64,000 nucleotides of DNA, taken from the NCBI GenBank assembly GCA_937923145.1, contig CALAJT010000024.1:67563-131562 (forward strand), in the 5' to 3' direction. The notes below the pieces were generated by a model that ran no database searches, had not been told where the DNA came from, and saw only the letters and a list, made by a program, of their open reading frames with translations. Below are positions 29,206 through 36,975 of this stretch, in pieces; position 1 is the first letter of the stretch; each line of letters begins with the position of its first letter. The translations under genes and the position numbers were made by a program. The stretch is from an uncultured Rubritalea sp. GTDB lineage: Bacteria; Verrucomicrobiota; Verrucomicrobiia; Verrucomicrobiales; Akkermansiaceae.

Positions 29206-29667
29206 ATGGCAAAGAAAAAGACATCAACCAAAAGTGAACATATCCCTTCTGCCAGAGAAAAGTGTCAGAAGGTAGATATGGCAATATCAGCAATCTCGAA
29301 AGGAACAAACTATGTCCGAAATATCGCAGAAAAACACAACCAACTTGCCTACAAATTACTGTCCACTGACGATGCTAAAGTTGAAAACATGCTTGATGTC
29401 ATGGACTGGGTGCTCACCTTTCTGCATGACATCAAAGATGCTGATCCAGTAAAATGCTTTGTAGGTAAGAAAGCGCTACGATGTTATGAAAAGGGATTTA
29501 AAGATATTTTCTTATTCCCATATAAAATTTGGTCAGAAGATTACCAAACCGATGTTTACCTAAAATTCGGTATAAGAAAACAAATAACTAACGATGGGAG
29601 TGAGACTGAAGAGTTCATTTACTGCCATTTAGACTGCCACGAAGATGAGAAATATAAAGCGACCTAA
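29206..29667 (+). CDS. uncharacterised small protein, candidate toxin of a TAC-like module
   Basis: The ORF track starts at a TTG at 29146 that lies upstream of the palindrome. The ATG at 29206 (MAKKKTSTKSEH, 153 residues) is preferred. No family can be named with confidence. The C-terminal part (KDIFLFPYKIWSEDYQTDVYLKFGIRKQ, then EEFIYCHLDCHEDE) loosely follows the end of MqsR toxins (DVY..., VYLK..., SFKEDE-like). Its position just before an MqsA-like gene and a SecB-like gene fits a toxin. The resemblance is weak and found by eye. It could be an unrelated accessory subunit. Confidence 0.55.
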   Translation: MAKKKTSTKSEHIPSAREKCQKVDMAISAISKGTNYVRNIAEKHNQLAYKLLSTDDAKVENMLDVMDWVLTFLHDIKDADPVKCFVGKKALRCYEKGFKDIFLFPYKIWSEDYQTDVYLKFGIRKQITNDGSETEEFIYCHLDCHEDEKYKAT

Positions 29668-30271
29668 ACATAGAATGCCAAGGACTAAATGGAAAGTCCC
29701 AGAGTATTGTTCTAATCCTGACTGTGGAGCAAAACACAGCATCAAAGAGATGTTACTTCCTGGAATGCAGCTGATTCGTGATGAAGAAACCCACTATAAG
29801 GTGAATAAATACCGCTGTGTAGAATGTGAAATGACATTTCAGTCATCAGCCCAAGCTACTGAGGGCGTGAAGATAGCCGTGAGCGTGTACCAAAAGAAAC
29901 ACGGCTTACTCACAGCTGAATGTATTAAATCTAAGCGTAAGGCATTAGGAATAGAGTCAGCAGAGAAACTGGCAGAGCATCTAGACGGAGTGGTGAGTGA
30001 GGCAACACTGAAGAGAATAGAGTCAGGAGTGCATGTTCAAGACCCAAGCACGAATGCTGCGTTGGCGGCTAAACTAATAGAGTTAGAGGGAGAGCTTGGC
30101 TATATAGCTATTGATGGATTAAGTGACTTCATCATAACAGTGTGCTCAAAAAACCGAGTGCTAGGGTATCAGTCTACTCATGATGATTGGACTAAGCCCT
30201 TTGCAGGACTTTATGCAGAACTCGAGTCAGGAAAAACTACTAGTTTCGATGAAACGTTAACTATTTGCTAA
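29645..30271 (+). CDS. zinc-ribbon plus HTH protein, MqsA-like antitoxin/regulator
   Basis: The 208-residue protein has a putative zinc site Cys22-Cys27 (YCSNPDCG) and Cys58-Cys61 (YRCVECE). An XRE-like helix-turn-helix follows at roughly 90-145 (LLTAECIKSKRKALGI-SAEKLAEHL...ATLKRIESG). This is the two-domain order of MqsA antitoxins. Unlike MqsA it has a further ~60-residue tail ending in DDWTKPFAGLYAELES (about 180-195), an aromatic stretch like the chaperone-addiction tails of TAC antitoxins. It overlaps the upstream gene by 23 bases unless the ATG at 29675 is used. It probably represses the operon. Confidence 0.65.
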   Translation: MRNIKRPKHRMPRTKWKVPEYCSNPDCGAKHSIKEMLLPGMQLIRDEETHYKVNKYRCVECEMTFQSSAQATEGVKIAVSVYQKKHGLLTAECIKSKRKALGIESAEKLAEHLDGVVSEATLKRIESGVHVQDPSTNAALAAKLIELEGELGYIAIDGLSDFIITVCSKNRVLGYQSTHDDWTKPFAGLYAELESGKTTSFDETLTIC

Positions 30272-30276
30272 ATACT

Positions 30277-30747
30277 ATGCTAAGCCCTATCCAAACAAGA
30301 CGTCATTTCATCAAAAAAGTAGAGTTCGAGGTTATCGAAGAAACTCATAAAGATGGAGAAGACGAAATAAAATTTAGTCTTAAAACACAGAAACATAAGA
30401 ACCATTGGCATGTTATTCTCGGTGTGAAATTCGGACCGATAGACAATAAATCAACTTCTCACTTTAAAGGTGAGATCGTTATGGAAGGCTTGTTTGATAT
30501 TGCTAACGATTTCCCAGAGGATAAGGTTAAAGATTTGGTGAAAATGAATGGAAGTGCGATCCTCTACGGGGCGATACGCGAAATGATGATTATACTAACC
30601 GCTAGATCGAATTTTGGTCCTCTAGAGCTACCTACTATTGATGCAAGGGTGTTTCTAAATTTGAACAAGGAAAAAAAACCAGCTAAAAAGAAAGCAAAGA
30701 AGGCTACCAAAAAGAAGAACTCGGTAGATCCAACTGATAAAAAATAG
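30277..30747 (+). CDS. SecB-like chaperone
   Basis: Starting from the ATG at 30277 (the track uses a TTG at 30265), the ~156-residue protein matches the SecB fold. It has GEIVMEGLFDI followed by AILYGAIREMMIILTARSNFGPLELPTIDARVF, which aligns with the SecB pattern of GIF-I, ILFPYARE, then fP-L-L-P-N. A lysine-rich tail (KKPAKKKAKKATKKKN) is added. Housekeeping SecB lies in quite different neighbourhoods. A SecB-like gene directly after a toxin-antitoxin-like pair is the TAC arrangement, where the chaperone stabilises the antitoxin. The start overlaps or abuts the preceding gene. Confidence 0.8.
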   Translation: MLSPIQTRRHFIKKVEFEVIEETHKDGEDEIKFSLKTQKHKNHWHVILGVKFGPIDNKSTSHFKGEIVMEGLFDIANDFPEDKVKDLVKMNGSAILYGAIREMMIILTARSNFGPLELPTIDARVFLNLNKEKKPAKKKAKKATKKKNSVDPTDKK

Positions 30748-30757
30748 CATTGTTCTA

Positions 30758-32818
30758 ATGGAATTCCTTATCGCAGAAACATTTTCTACCAGCCTTTTAA
30801 AGCTCAATGCAAATGAGCAGAAGCAGGCTAAGATAACTGTAATAGATCTACAGCTGAACCCTGCTCAGCCGAGCTTGCAATTTCATCGTATCGACAAATC
30901 TAAAGATCCTAACTTTTGGTCAATTAGGTCTAGTCTAGATATTAGAATCATTGTGCATAAGACAGCATCTAGCTTTCTAGTGTGCTATGTAGATCATCAT
31001 GATGATTCTTATAAGTGGGCTGAGAAGCGTAGAATAAGTACCCACCCTAAGACTGGTGCCACACAGATAGTAGAAGTAAGAGAGCGAATAGAAGAACAAA
31101 TAATCTATTTACAAAAAGTAGAGGAAGCTAAAGTGAAAGCTGAGCCATTACTTTTCGATACAATTGCTGATGACACGCTACTTAACTACGGTGTGCCAGA
31201 AGAGTGGATAGAAGATGTAAAACAAGCGACAGAATCAACATTACTAGATCTAGCTGATCATTTACCTTCTGAGGCTTCCGAAGCTCTCTTAGAATTAGCT
31301 ACAGGTGGCACACCTGAAACCGTCCCGAGTGTTAGCACTACTACCGGTTACAATCACCCAGATGCACAGAGACGATTCAAAGTTATTACGGATGAGGATG
31401 AGCTAGCTGTAGCGCTCGAATATCCATGGGAAAAGTGGACTATTTTTCTCCATCCATCACAACGTGCATTTGTAGAAAAAGATTTCAACGGTCCAGCCAA
31501 AGTTACAGGATCTGCTGGCACAGGTAAGACAATCGTTGCTATTCATAGAGCAGTATCTCTAGCTAAGAAATACCCCAAATCTAAGGTTCTTCTAACAACT
31601 CTCTCTGATGCACTAGCAATTCAGCTTAAGATTAAACTGAAAAGGCTAGTTCCGAAGTCGAGTGAACTTCTCGCACGAGTCTATGTGGAATCAATCCCAA
31701 CAATGCTAGATAAGTTGCTAATACAATTCTCTGATTATGCAATAATTTCTAAAGAAAGCACTTTAAAGGTTGTTGCTGAAATATGCTCGGAACAACAAAG
31801 TTCGGTATCTGCAAACTTCGTAACTGAGGAGTTTTACGATGTGATAGCAGCATGGAATGCAACTTCACTGGAGTCTTATACCAAACTCAAACGCATGGGC
31901 AGAAGAACCCGTATAGGTGTAGCTCAGAAAGAAGAAATATGGAATATATGCTCAGCACTGCGTGAAACACTAAAGTCTAAAAAGCTGATCACTGAACCTG
32001 ACGCCTATCATTTTCTATTAGAACATTCCGTTGTCCTCGGCAAAGAATTCTTCAGTTACACTCTCATAGACGAAGCCCAGGATTTGAGTATACCACAAGT
32101 TAAGTTTTTTGGTGCACTTGCAGCAAATAAGCCAAACGCACTATTTCTAGCAGGGGATATTGGTCAGCGTATTTTTCAGCAACCTTTTGCATGGTCGCAA
32201 ATGGGAGTGAATATTCGAGGACGGTCTCGTCAGTTGAAAGTGAACTATAGGACATCTCATCAGATCCGCTCAACCGCTGATCAGTTATTGCCTGAGACAC
32301 TGTCCGATGCAGATGGTCATCAAGAAGCGAGAAATAATACTATCTCCGTATTCAATGGTCCTGATCCCGTAGTGAAGTTATTTGAAAATAAGCAGGAAGA
32401 AATCGACTGGGTTTCAGAAAAACTGCATGAACTCACTATGCAAGGTATCCATCTTGAAGAAATGGGTCTTTTTGTAAGATCAGAAAAGCAATTTACCGAA
32501 GCTAGAGCAGCCCTTAAAGCTGCTGGGATAGCATGGTCAGAGCTGGAAAGAACTAATTCTCCCCAACCAGAACGCCTATCGCTATCTTCAATGCACTTAG
32601 CGAAAGGACTTGAGTTTAGAGTAGTAATTATAATGTCTTGCGATGATGAAGTCGTTCCTCTTTCAGGAAGGATCGAGGCTGTGACTGACGAATCTACTCT
32701 CGAAGAAATCTATGCCACTGAACGACACCTTCTCTATGTAGCATGCACCCGAGCCAGAGAACAACTCTATATCACAGCCTCTGAACCAGAATCTGAATTT
32801 TTATTAGATTTCGAATAG
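30758..32818 (+). CDS. SF1 (UvrD/Rep-like) helicase with N-terminal RelE/ParE-like domain
   Basis: The 686-residue protein has Walker A GSAGTGKT at 251-258, TLIDEAQDLS as motif II, VNYRTSHQIR as motif IV, and SLSSMHLAKGLEFRVVIIMSC and YVACTRAREQLYI as motifs V-VI. All are of the UvrD/Rep group. The first ~95 residues (FSTSLLKLNANEQKQ..., WSIRSSLDIRIIVHKTASSFLVCYVDHHDDSYKWAEKRR) follow the RelE/ParE pattern: packing of a helical hairpin, an R-x-x-x-D-x-R-I-I strand and a final HHDxxYxWA. The gene begins 10 bases after the SecB-like gene, so it belongs to the same operon. It probably serves in defence; whether the RelE-like part is toxic is unknown. Confidence 0.82.
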   Translation: MEFLIAETFSTSLLKLNANEQKQAKITVIDLQLNPAQPSLQFHRIDKSKDPNFWSIRSSLDIRIIVHKTASSFLVCYVDHHDDSYKWAEKRRISTHPKTGATQIVEVRERIEEQIIYLQKVEEAKVKAEPLLFDTIADDTLLNYGVPEEWIEDVKQATESTLLDLADHLPSEASEALLELATGGTPETVPSVSTTTGYNHPDAQRRFKVITDEDELAVALEYPWEKWTIFLHPSQRAFVEKDFNGPAKVTGSAGTGKTIVAIHRAVSLAKKYPKSKVLLTTLSDALAIQLKIKLKRLVPKSSELLARVYVESIPTMLDKLLIQFSDYAIISKESTLKVVAEICSEQQSSVSANFVTEEFYDVIAAWNATSLESYTKLKRMGRRTRIGVAQKEEIWNICSALRETLKSKKLITEPDAYHFLLEHSVVLGKEFFSYTLIDEAQDLSIPQVKFFGALAANKPNALFLAGDIGQRIFQQPFAWSQMGVNIRGRSRQLKVNYRTSHQIRSTADQLLPETLSDADGHQEARNNTISVFNGPDPVVKLFENKQEEIDWVSEKLHELTMQGIHLEEMGLFVRSEKQFTEARAALKAAGIAWSELERTNSPQPERLSLSSMHLAKGLEFRVVIIMSCDDEVVPLSGRIEAVTDESTLEEIYATERHLLYVACTRAREQLYITASEPESEFLLDFE

Positions 32819-32871
32819 AACTCTAATTCTGGGCATTAAATCAATGTTTTAAACATGCACTCTGCATAAGT

Positions 32872-32886
32872 CAGGCTTTCAGCCCT
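32872..32886. repeat. isolated REP-like 15-mer
   Basis: CAGGCTTTCAGCCCT here is identical to the end of the right REP-like element at 20283. No transposase or second half is visible nearby. It lies 53 bases after the last gene of the accessory locus. Confidence 0.6.
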
Positions 32887-33051
32887 GTTTGCTTTTGGCT
32901 TTGCGTTCCTAAGGCTTGCTTCTCGATACCCTAGGCTAGTTATATATTACCTCTTCAAGGATAGATTAATCAATGGTAACTAGTAACTCATCCCTTTCAC
33001 CTAGATAAAAATTTTAGGTTAAAGTGCTATTTAAGGTTTTTAGATTTTTAA

Positions 33052-33375
33052 TCAATTATGAGTATTTTTTTTCCAGTCACTCAACTTTTTGCCAAGCAAA
33101 TATCCCGCTAGTGGTAGTATCCAGCCAATGCCAATCGCTAGCCAGGGGCTTAGCTGGGTGGGTGGGGTTATTTCTGAGTTTTGGGAGATGGATTCTAGTA
33201 TGATAAGACGATTATAGATAGGTGCTAGCATGCTAGATAGGATGAAAAGAAACCATCCTAGACTTAGTGCACTATACCACGATTTTCCAAACCATCCGTA
33301 GATGAATGGAAGTAGGAATGACAGCCCGATAAGTGTCGGGCTAATCGCTAGAATTAATGTTAGTGAGCTGGACAA
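33052..33375 (-). CDS. small membrane protein of unknown function
   Basis: The 107-residue protein has three hydrophobic segments ([60 protein letters not shown]) and a charged C-terminus. No family is recognised. Its start overlaps the 3' end of the fumarase gene by 16 bases on the same strand, so it is probably translated from the same message. Confidence 0.55.
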   Translation of the reverse strand: MSSSLTLILAISPTLIGLSFLLPFIYGWFGKSWYSALSLGWFLFILSSMLAPIYNRLIILESISQNSEITPPTQLSPWLAIGIGWILPLAGYLLGKKLSDWKKNTHN

Positions 33376-35000
33376 GTGTTGAGTTGTTTGAAGAAATCGT
33401 TGCCCTTGTCATCGACTAGTATAAATGCAGGGAAGTCCTCAACGCGGATTTTCCATACGGCTTCCATTCCTAGTTCAGGGAAGTCTACTACTTCCACGGA
33501 CTTAATGTGATTTTGGGCTAAGATAGCTGCTGGTCCTCCCATTGATCCTAGGTAAAACCCGCCATGTTCCTTGCAAGAATCGGTGACGATTTGTGAGCGA
33601 TTTCCTTTCGCTAGCATGACCATTGATGCGCCTTTTTCTTGGAAGATAGGGACGTAGCCATCCATTCTGCCAGCAGTAGTAGGACCAAATGAGCCTGATG
33701 CCATGCCTTCTGGCTTCTTGGCTGGTCCCGCGTAGTAAATGGGGTAGTCTTTTACGTAGTCGGGGAGTCCTCCTCCGTTTTCACCGTTGTCGATCATTTC
33801 CTTGAGCTTCGCATGGGCGCTGTCTCGGGCTACGATGATGTGTCCGCTGAGTGCTAGTGCGGTGGTGACAGGGTATTTTGTTAGAGTCTCTAGTGTCTTT
33901 TTCATTCCTTGATCGAGATCGATCGCTACGCCTTTGAATTTCCAGTCACGGAACTTTTCTGGGATGTATTTACCAGGGTCTTTCTCCAGCTTCTCTAGGA
34001 AAATTCCATCCTTAGTAATCTTAGCTTTTGCCTGTCTATCTGCAGAGCATGAAACTCCGATTCCTACTGGGCATGATGCTCCATGACGCGGTAGTCTGAC
34101 GACTCTAACATCGAGCGCAAAGTGCTTGCCGCCGAACTGCGCTCCAATGCCGATCTCGCGTGATAGTTGGAGTAGTTCCTTCTCTAACTCCACGTCACGG
34201 AATGCTCTGCCATGTTCATTGCCAGTGATAGGCAGTTCATCATAGTAGCGAGTGGATGCCATTTTCACTGTCTTGAGATTCGACTCAGCAGAGGTGCCGC
34301 CGATGACGATGGAAAGGTGATAGGGTGGGCACGCAGAGGTGCCGAGTGTTGCCATCTTTGCCACACAGAATGATTTGAGTGTATCGGGATTAAGTAGAGC
34401 TTTGGTTTCTTGATAGAGAAATGTCTTGTTCGCTGAACCGCCGCCTTTAGCGATGTAGAGGAAATCATATTGATTTCCTTCAGTGGCGTAGAGGTCGATC
34501 TGTGCTGGAAGATTGGTCTTCGAGTTGATTTCCTCATACATGGTGACAGGCACAGCCTGAGAATAGCGGAGGTTTTCCTCTGTGTAGGTCTTGTAGATTC
34601 CGTGTGAGATCGCTTCCTCATCGTTGAATCCCGTGTAGACATTCTGCCCTTTCTTACCCATGACGATAGCTGTGCCAGTATCCTGACAGTTCGGGAGAAT
34701 TCCTCTGGCTGCGATTTCGGCATTACGTAGAAGAGTGAGCGCCATCATCTGGTCATTATCCGATGCTTCTGGGTCATCTAAAATTTCAGCCACTTGCTTC
34801 AGATGAGATGAGCGGAGAGTGAAACAGATCGCTTTTGATGCTTCATTGGAGAGGTAGGTGAGAGCTTCCTGAGAAACTACCAGTACTTCACGGTCACCAT
34901 GCTGCTGGACACTAACTCCATCAGTGCTGATGAGTTCGTACTCAGTTTTGTCTTCAGCTAGTGGGAAAGGTTTTTGGTAATAGAAATCTGGTGTGGACAT
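33360..35000 (-). CDS. fumA: class I (iron-sulfur) fumarate hydratase
   Basis: The enzyme interconverts fumarate and malate in the TCA cycle. The 546-residue length and the three cluster cysteines are those of the FumA/FumB type: Cys105 in [11 protein letters not shown], Cys in [16 protein letters not shown], and [15 protein letters not shown]. The oxygen-sensitive 4Fe-4S cluster polarises the substrate. It is distinct from class II FumC. It is followed, with overlap, by a small membrane protein gene. Confidence 0.95.
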   Translation of the reverse strand: MSTPDFYYQKPFPLAEDKTEYELISTDGVSVQQHGDREVLVVSQEALTYLSNEASKAICFTLRSSHLKQVAEILDDPEASDNDQMMALTLLRNAEIAARGILPNCQDTGTAIVMGKKGQNVYTGFNDEEAISHGIYKTYTEENLRYSQAVPVTMYEEINSKTNLPAQIDLYATEGNQYDFLYIAKGGGSANKTFLYQETKALLNPDTLKSFCVAKMATLGTSACPPYHLSIVIGGTSAESNLKTVKMASTRYYDELPITGNEHGRAFRDVELEKELLQLSREIGIGAQFGGKHFALDVRVVRLPRHGASCPVGIGVSCSADRQAKAKITKDGIFLEKLEKDPGKYIPEKFRDWKFKGVAIDLDQGMKKTLETLTKYPVTTALALSGHIIVARDSAHAKLKEMIDNGENGGGLPDYVKDYPIYYAGPAKKPEGMASGSFGPTTAGRMDGYVPIFQEKGASMVMLAKGNRSQIVTDSCKEHGGFYLGSMGGPAAILAQNHIKSVEVVDFPELGMEAVWKIRVEDFPAFILVDDKGNDFFKQLNTCPAH

Positions 35001-35086
35001 GCTGTGAGTCTCAGCTGGTAAGGCTAAGTTTTCAAGAGTGAAATGGATTTCTCACAGGCTTACCGTTTTATTTTAGACGAATATTT

Positions 35087-35452
35087 TTACCTCTCTATTA
35101 ATTCAGTTGCAGATTCGCCATTCATTTTAACTCCGAAGAATTTATCTGATTCTATGGGGTGTTGATATTTGATAAGAAATTCTCCGTCATTTGTAGAAAT
35201 TACTTTTACTGGTTCGTTTTGTAGCAAGCAGATATCTAGTTGCTTTTGAGTTATTATATTGGACGTGACCAAGTCTTCAATTTTAGAGGGAGGTTTATTA
35301 TTTTTTTTGATATAAGTTTCAGTTCCGAAGTGGATGGTATGAATATGAGATTGTGCTGCTGCATAACGCCATGCGTTTTTACCGCGCTTTACGAAATTCA
35401 CATAATAGATGGTAATGACGGTTGCTACCGCTATGATGAGATATTTTTTCAT
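35087..35452 (-). CDS. small membrane-anchored protein coupled to a PIN toxin gene
   Basis: The 121-residue protein has one N-terminal membrane segment (YLIIAVATVITIYYVNFV), then a soluble part beginning GKNAWRYAAAQSHIHTIHFGTETYIKKNNKPPSKIEDLV. That organisation (a helix extended from the membrane, then a short repeat-free globular part) vaguely recalls pseudopilins, but it lacks a clear prepilin cleavage site. Its ATG overlaps the stop of the PIN gene by 4 bases, so it belongs to the same operon. Function unknown. Confidence 0.6.
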   Translation of the reverse strand: MKKYLIIAVATVITIYYVNFVKRGKNAWRYAAAQSHIHTIHFGTETYIKKNNKPPSKIEDLVTSNIITQKQLDICLLQNEPVKVISTNDGEFLIKYQHPIESDKFFGVKMNGESATELIER

Positions 35453-35862
35453 TTAGAATATCTCTTTAAAAATTCTCCGGGAGTCACCACTTCGATGGGA
35501 CTTTTAGTGAAGCCTTTTCTATCGTTGGAGATAATTAAGTCTGCGTTCCCTACAACCGCTGTCAGAACTTGCAATGCATCTTCGAAGTCACTGTCTATGA
35601 ATTGAAATGCTAGCAACGTTTCTTCCGATCCAATTTTAGGTATGAGGTAGTTATTCACCAGACCTTCTAGAATCTGAATTAAGGCGTATCGGGAAAACGA
35701 TTTTTGAGCTATATACTCTATGATAGAAAGACTATGTAGAGCACACATAGGTTTAGCCTGAAGTTCAGTCATTCTTTTTTCAAGAGCAACTGCTTTAAGA
35801 TGACCATTACGAATGGAAATGAGCTGGTCTAAGATGATATTCGTGTCAAAAAGTAGACGCAT
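35449..35862 (-). CDS. PIN-domain toxin (VapC-like ribonuclease)
   Basis: The 137-residue protein opens with LLFDTNIILDQLI, the first acidic residue of the PIN site, and has conserved acidic residues in FIDSDFEDALQV and ADLIISNDRKGF. PIN toxins cleave tRNA or rRNA with Mg2+. Its ATG overlaps the last base of the upstream antitoxin gene, the usual tight coupling of type II pairs. Confidence 0.88.
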   Translation of the reverse strand: MRLLFDTNIILDQLISIRNGHLKAVALEKRMTELQAKPMCALHSLSIIEYIAQKSFSRYALIQILEGLVNNYLIPKIGSEETLLAFQFIDSDFEDALQVLTAVVGNADLIISNDRKGFTKSPIEVVTPGEFLKRYSK

Positions 35863-36149
35863 TATGAGCCGTATTTCTCGTCGAGACGTGTGTAGTAATC
35901 AGCTTTTGTAAGAGTTTTATTAGTAGCAGGCGAGGTGTCTGTTGCTTTGCTTCTTATCTCTTCTAGCCATGTGAAACTTGTGCCATTTTCAATCGAGATG
36001 ATTTTTTTTAGCATGTTCTGATAGTCGAGTATCGATAACACGACAGCGACAGGTCTACCTTTTTTAGCGATCTCTACAGGCTCTTGATGAATTTTTTCAA
36101 GGAGTTCCCCGAATTTATTCTTAGCCTCTGTTGCTGGAATAGTAGTCAT
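35862..36149 (-). CDS. Phd/YefM-type antitoxin
   Basis: The 95-residue protein begins TTIPATEAKNKFGELLEKIHQEPVEIAKKGRPVAVVLSILDYQNM, the standard Phd/YefM DNA-binding and dimerisation domain. The remaining C-terminal half should be the disordered toxin-neutralising part. It is encoded directly before the PIN gene. An inverted repeat lies just upstream at 36171-36189. Confidence 0.9.
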   Translation of the reverse strand: MTTIPATEAKNKFGELLEKIHQEPVEIAKKGRPVAVVLSILDYQNMLKKIISIENGTSFTWLEEIRSKATDTSPATNKTLTKADYYTRLDEKYGS

Positions 36150-36170
36150 AATCTTTCTTTATTAAATACT

Positions 36171-36189
36171 ATTAGCTATTTTAGCTAAT
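36171..36189. promoter_or_regulatory. candidate operator of the Phd/PIN operon
   Basis: A perfect 8-bp inverted repeat ATTAGCTA-TTT-TAGCTAAT starts 22 bases upstream of the antitoxin ATG. Phd-type antitoxins repress their operon through such palindromes. Confidence 0.6.
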
Positions 36190-36207
36190 ATGTCAAACAT
36201 TTACGAC

Positions 36208-36972
36208 TTACGGAAGCCTCCACACTGCTCTTAATCTCTGGTATTCAGCTTTAGTCAGAAGGACGTAAACTGGGTTTTTAGCGGGGTCGATTTTTGCGAT
36301 GAGTGACTTGAGCTTATCTGGTGCCATGGTGGTGCATCCAGCAGTTGGCTTGCGGCCTCCACCTCTCCAGATGTGGAAGAAGATGGAGCTGCCGGCATTG
36401 GGTCTAGCTTTCTGCTGAGCAGAGGCTGCATTGTGGGCGATGAAGAGTTTGAGCGAGTGTGCTGTATCACCTTGACGCATCTGTGCTTTCTTTTCGAAAG
36501 ATGATTTAGGCTCGTGATCTATGATTAGGTGGCGATTGTAGAAGGGAGAGCTGGAGTCTTCTACCCATAGATCTTTGGTGGTGATTTGACGATAGGGTAG
36601 GCTGGATTTTTTCTGGATAGCTGAAGAAGGGGCATATCCATAGGCTCCTCCTATACGGAAAATTCCTGCTGGAGCTCTGCCATCTCCTTCTTTCTTAATG
36701 AGTTTATTGGAGCTAGTCTGGATGGCTCCTGCATTGTGAACTCCTAGTCCCCATGAGAGTCCTTTTCTTCCAAGTCGTCCTTTCCAGCCTTGACCGTTTG
36801 GTTGCCATTGGGCATTTGCAGAGGGTCGCTCGAATACGGAGAGGGTGACATGAGATGAGTTCCAGCTGGGAGCTATGCCTACGATGACTTGTCTAGAGTC
36901 AGCTGGTATTTGGGCGTTCGCTGTCATGAGCAGCGGGAAAAGAGAGAGTATAGAGACGAGTATCTTGTTCAT
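36208..36972 (-). CDS. exported L,D-transpeptidase-like (YkuD) protein
   Basis: The 254-residue product has a signal peptide (MNKILVSILSLFPLLMTANA). EGDGRAPAGIFRIGGAYGYA and IFFHIWRGGGRKPTAGCTTM give the H...S/TxGC-[TS] pattern of the YkuD catalytic site, with the cysteine near residue 219. Enzymes of this group cross-link peptidoglycan peptides or attach proteins to the wall. It is the last gene of the ribH operon, 3 bases beyond the MidA-like gene. Confidence 0.85.
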   Translation of the reverse strand: MNKILVSILSLFPLLMTANAQIPADSRQVIVGIAPSWNSSHVTLSVFERPSANAQWQPNGQGWKGRLGRKGLSWGLGVHNAGAIQTSSNKLIKKEGDGRAPAGIFRIGGAYGYAPSSAIQKKSSLPYRQITTKDLWVEDSSSPFYNRHLIIDHEPKSSFEKKAQMRQGDTAHSLKLFIAHNAASAQQKARPNAGSSIFFHIWRGGGRKPTAGCTTMAPDKLKSLIAKIDPAKNPVYVLLTKAEYQRLRAVWRLP

Positions 36973-36975
36973 GTT

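Noticed and set aside
30277-30747. Housekeeping secB
   Set aside because: The gene sits inside a TA/RM operon, has a lysine-rich tail and overlaps an HTH gene; the TAC type fits better.
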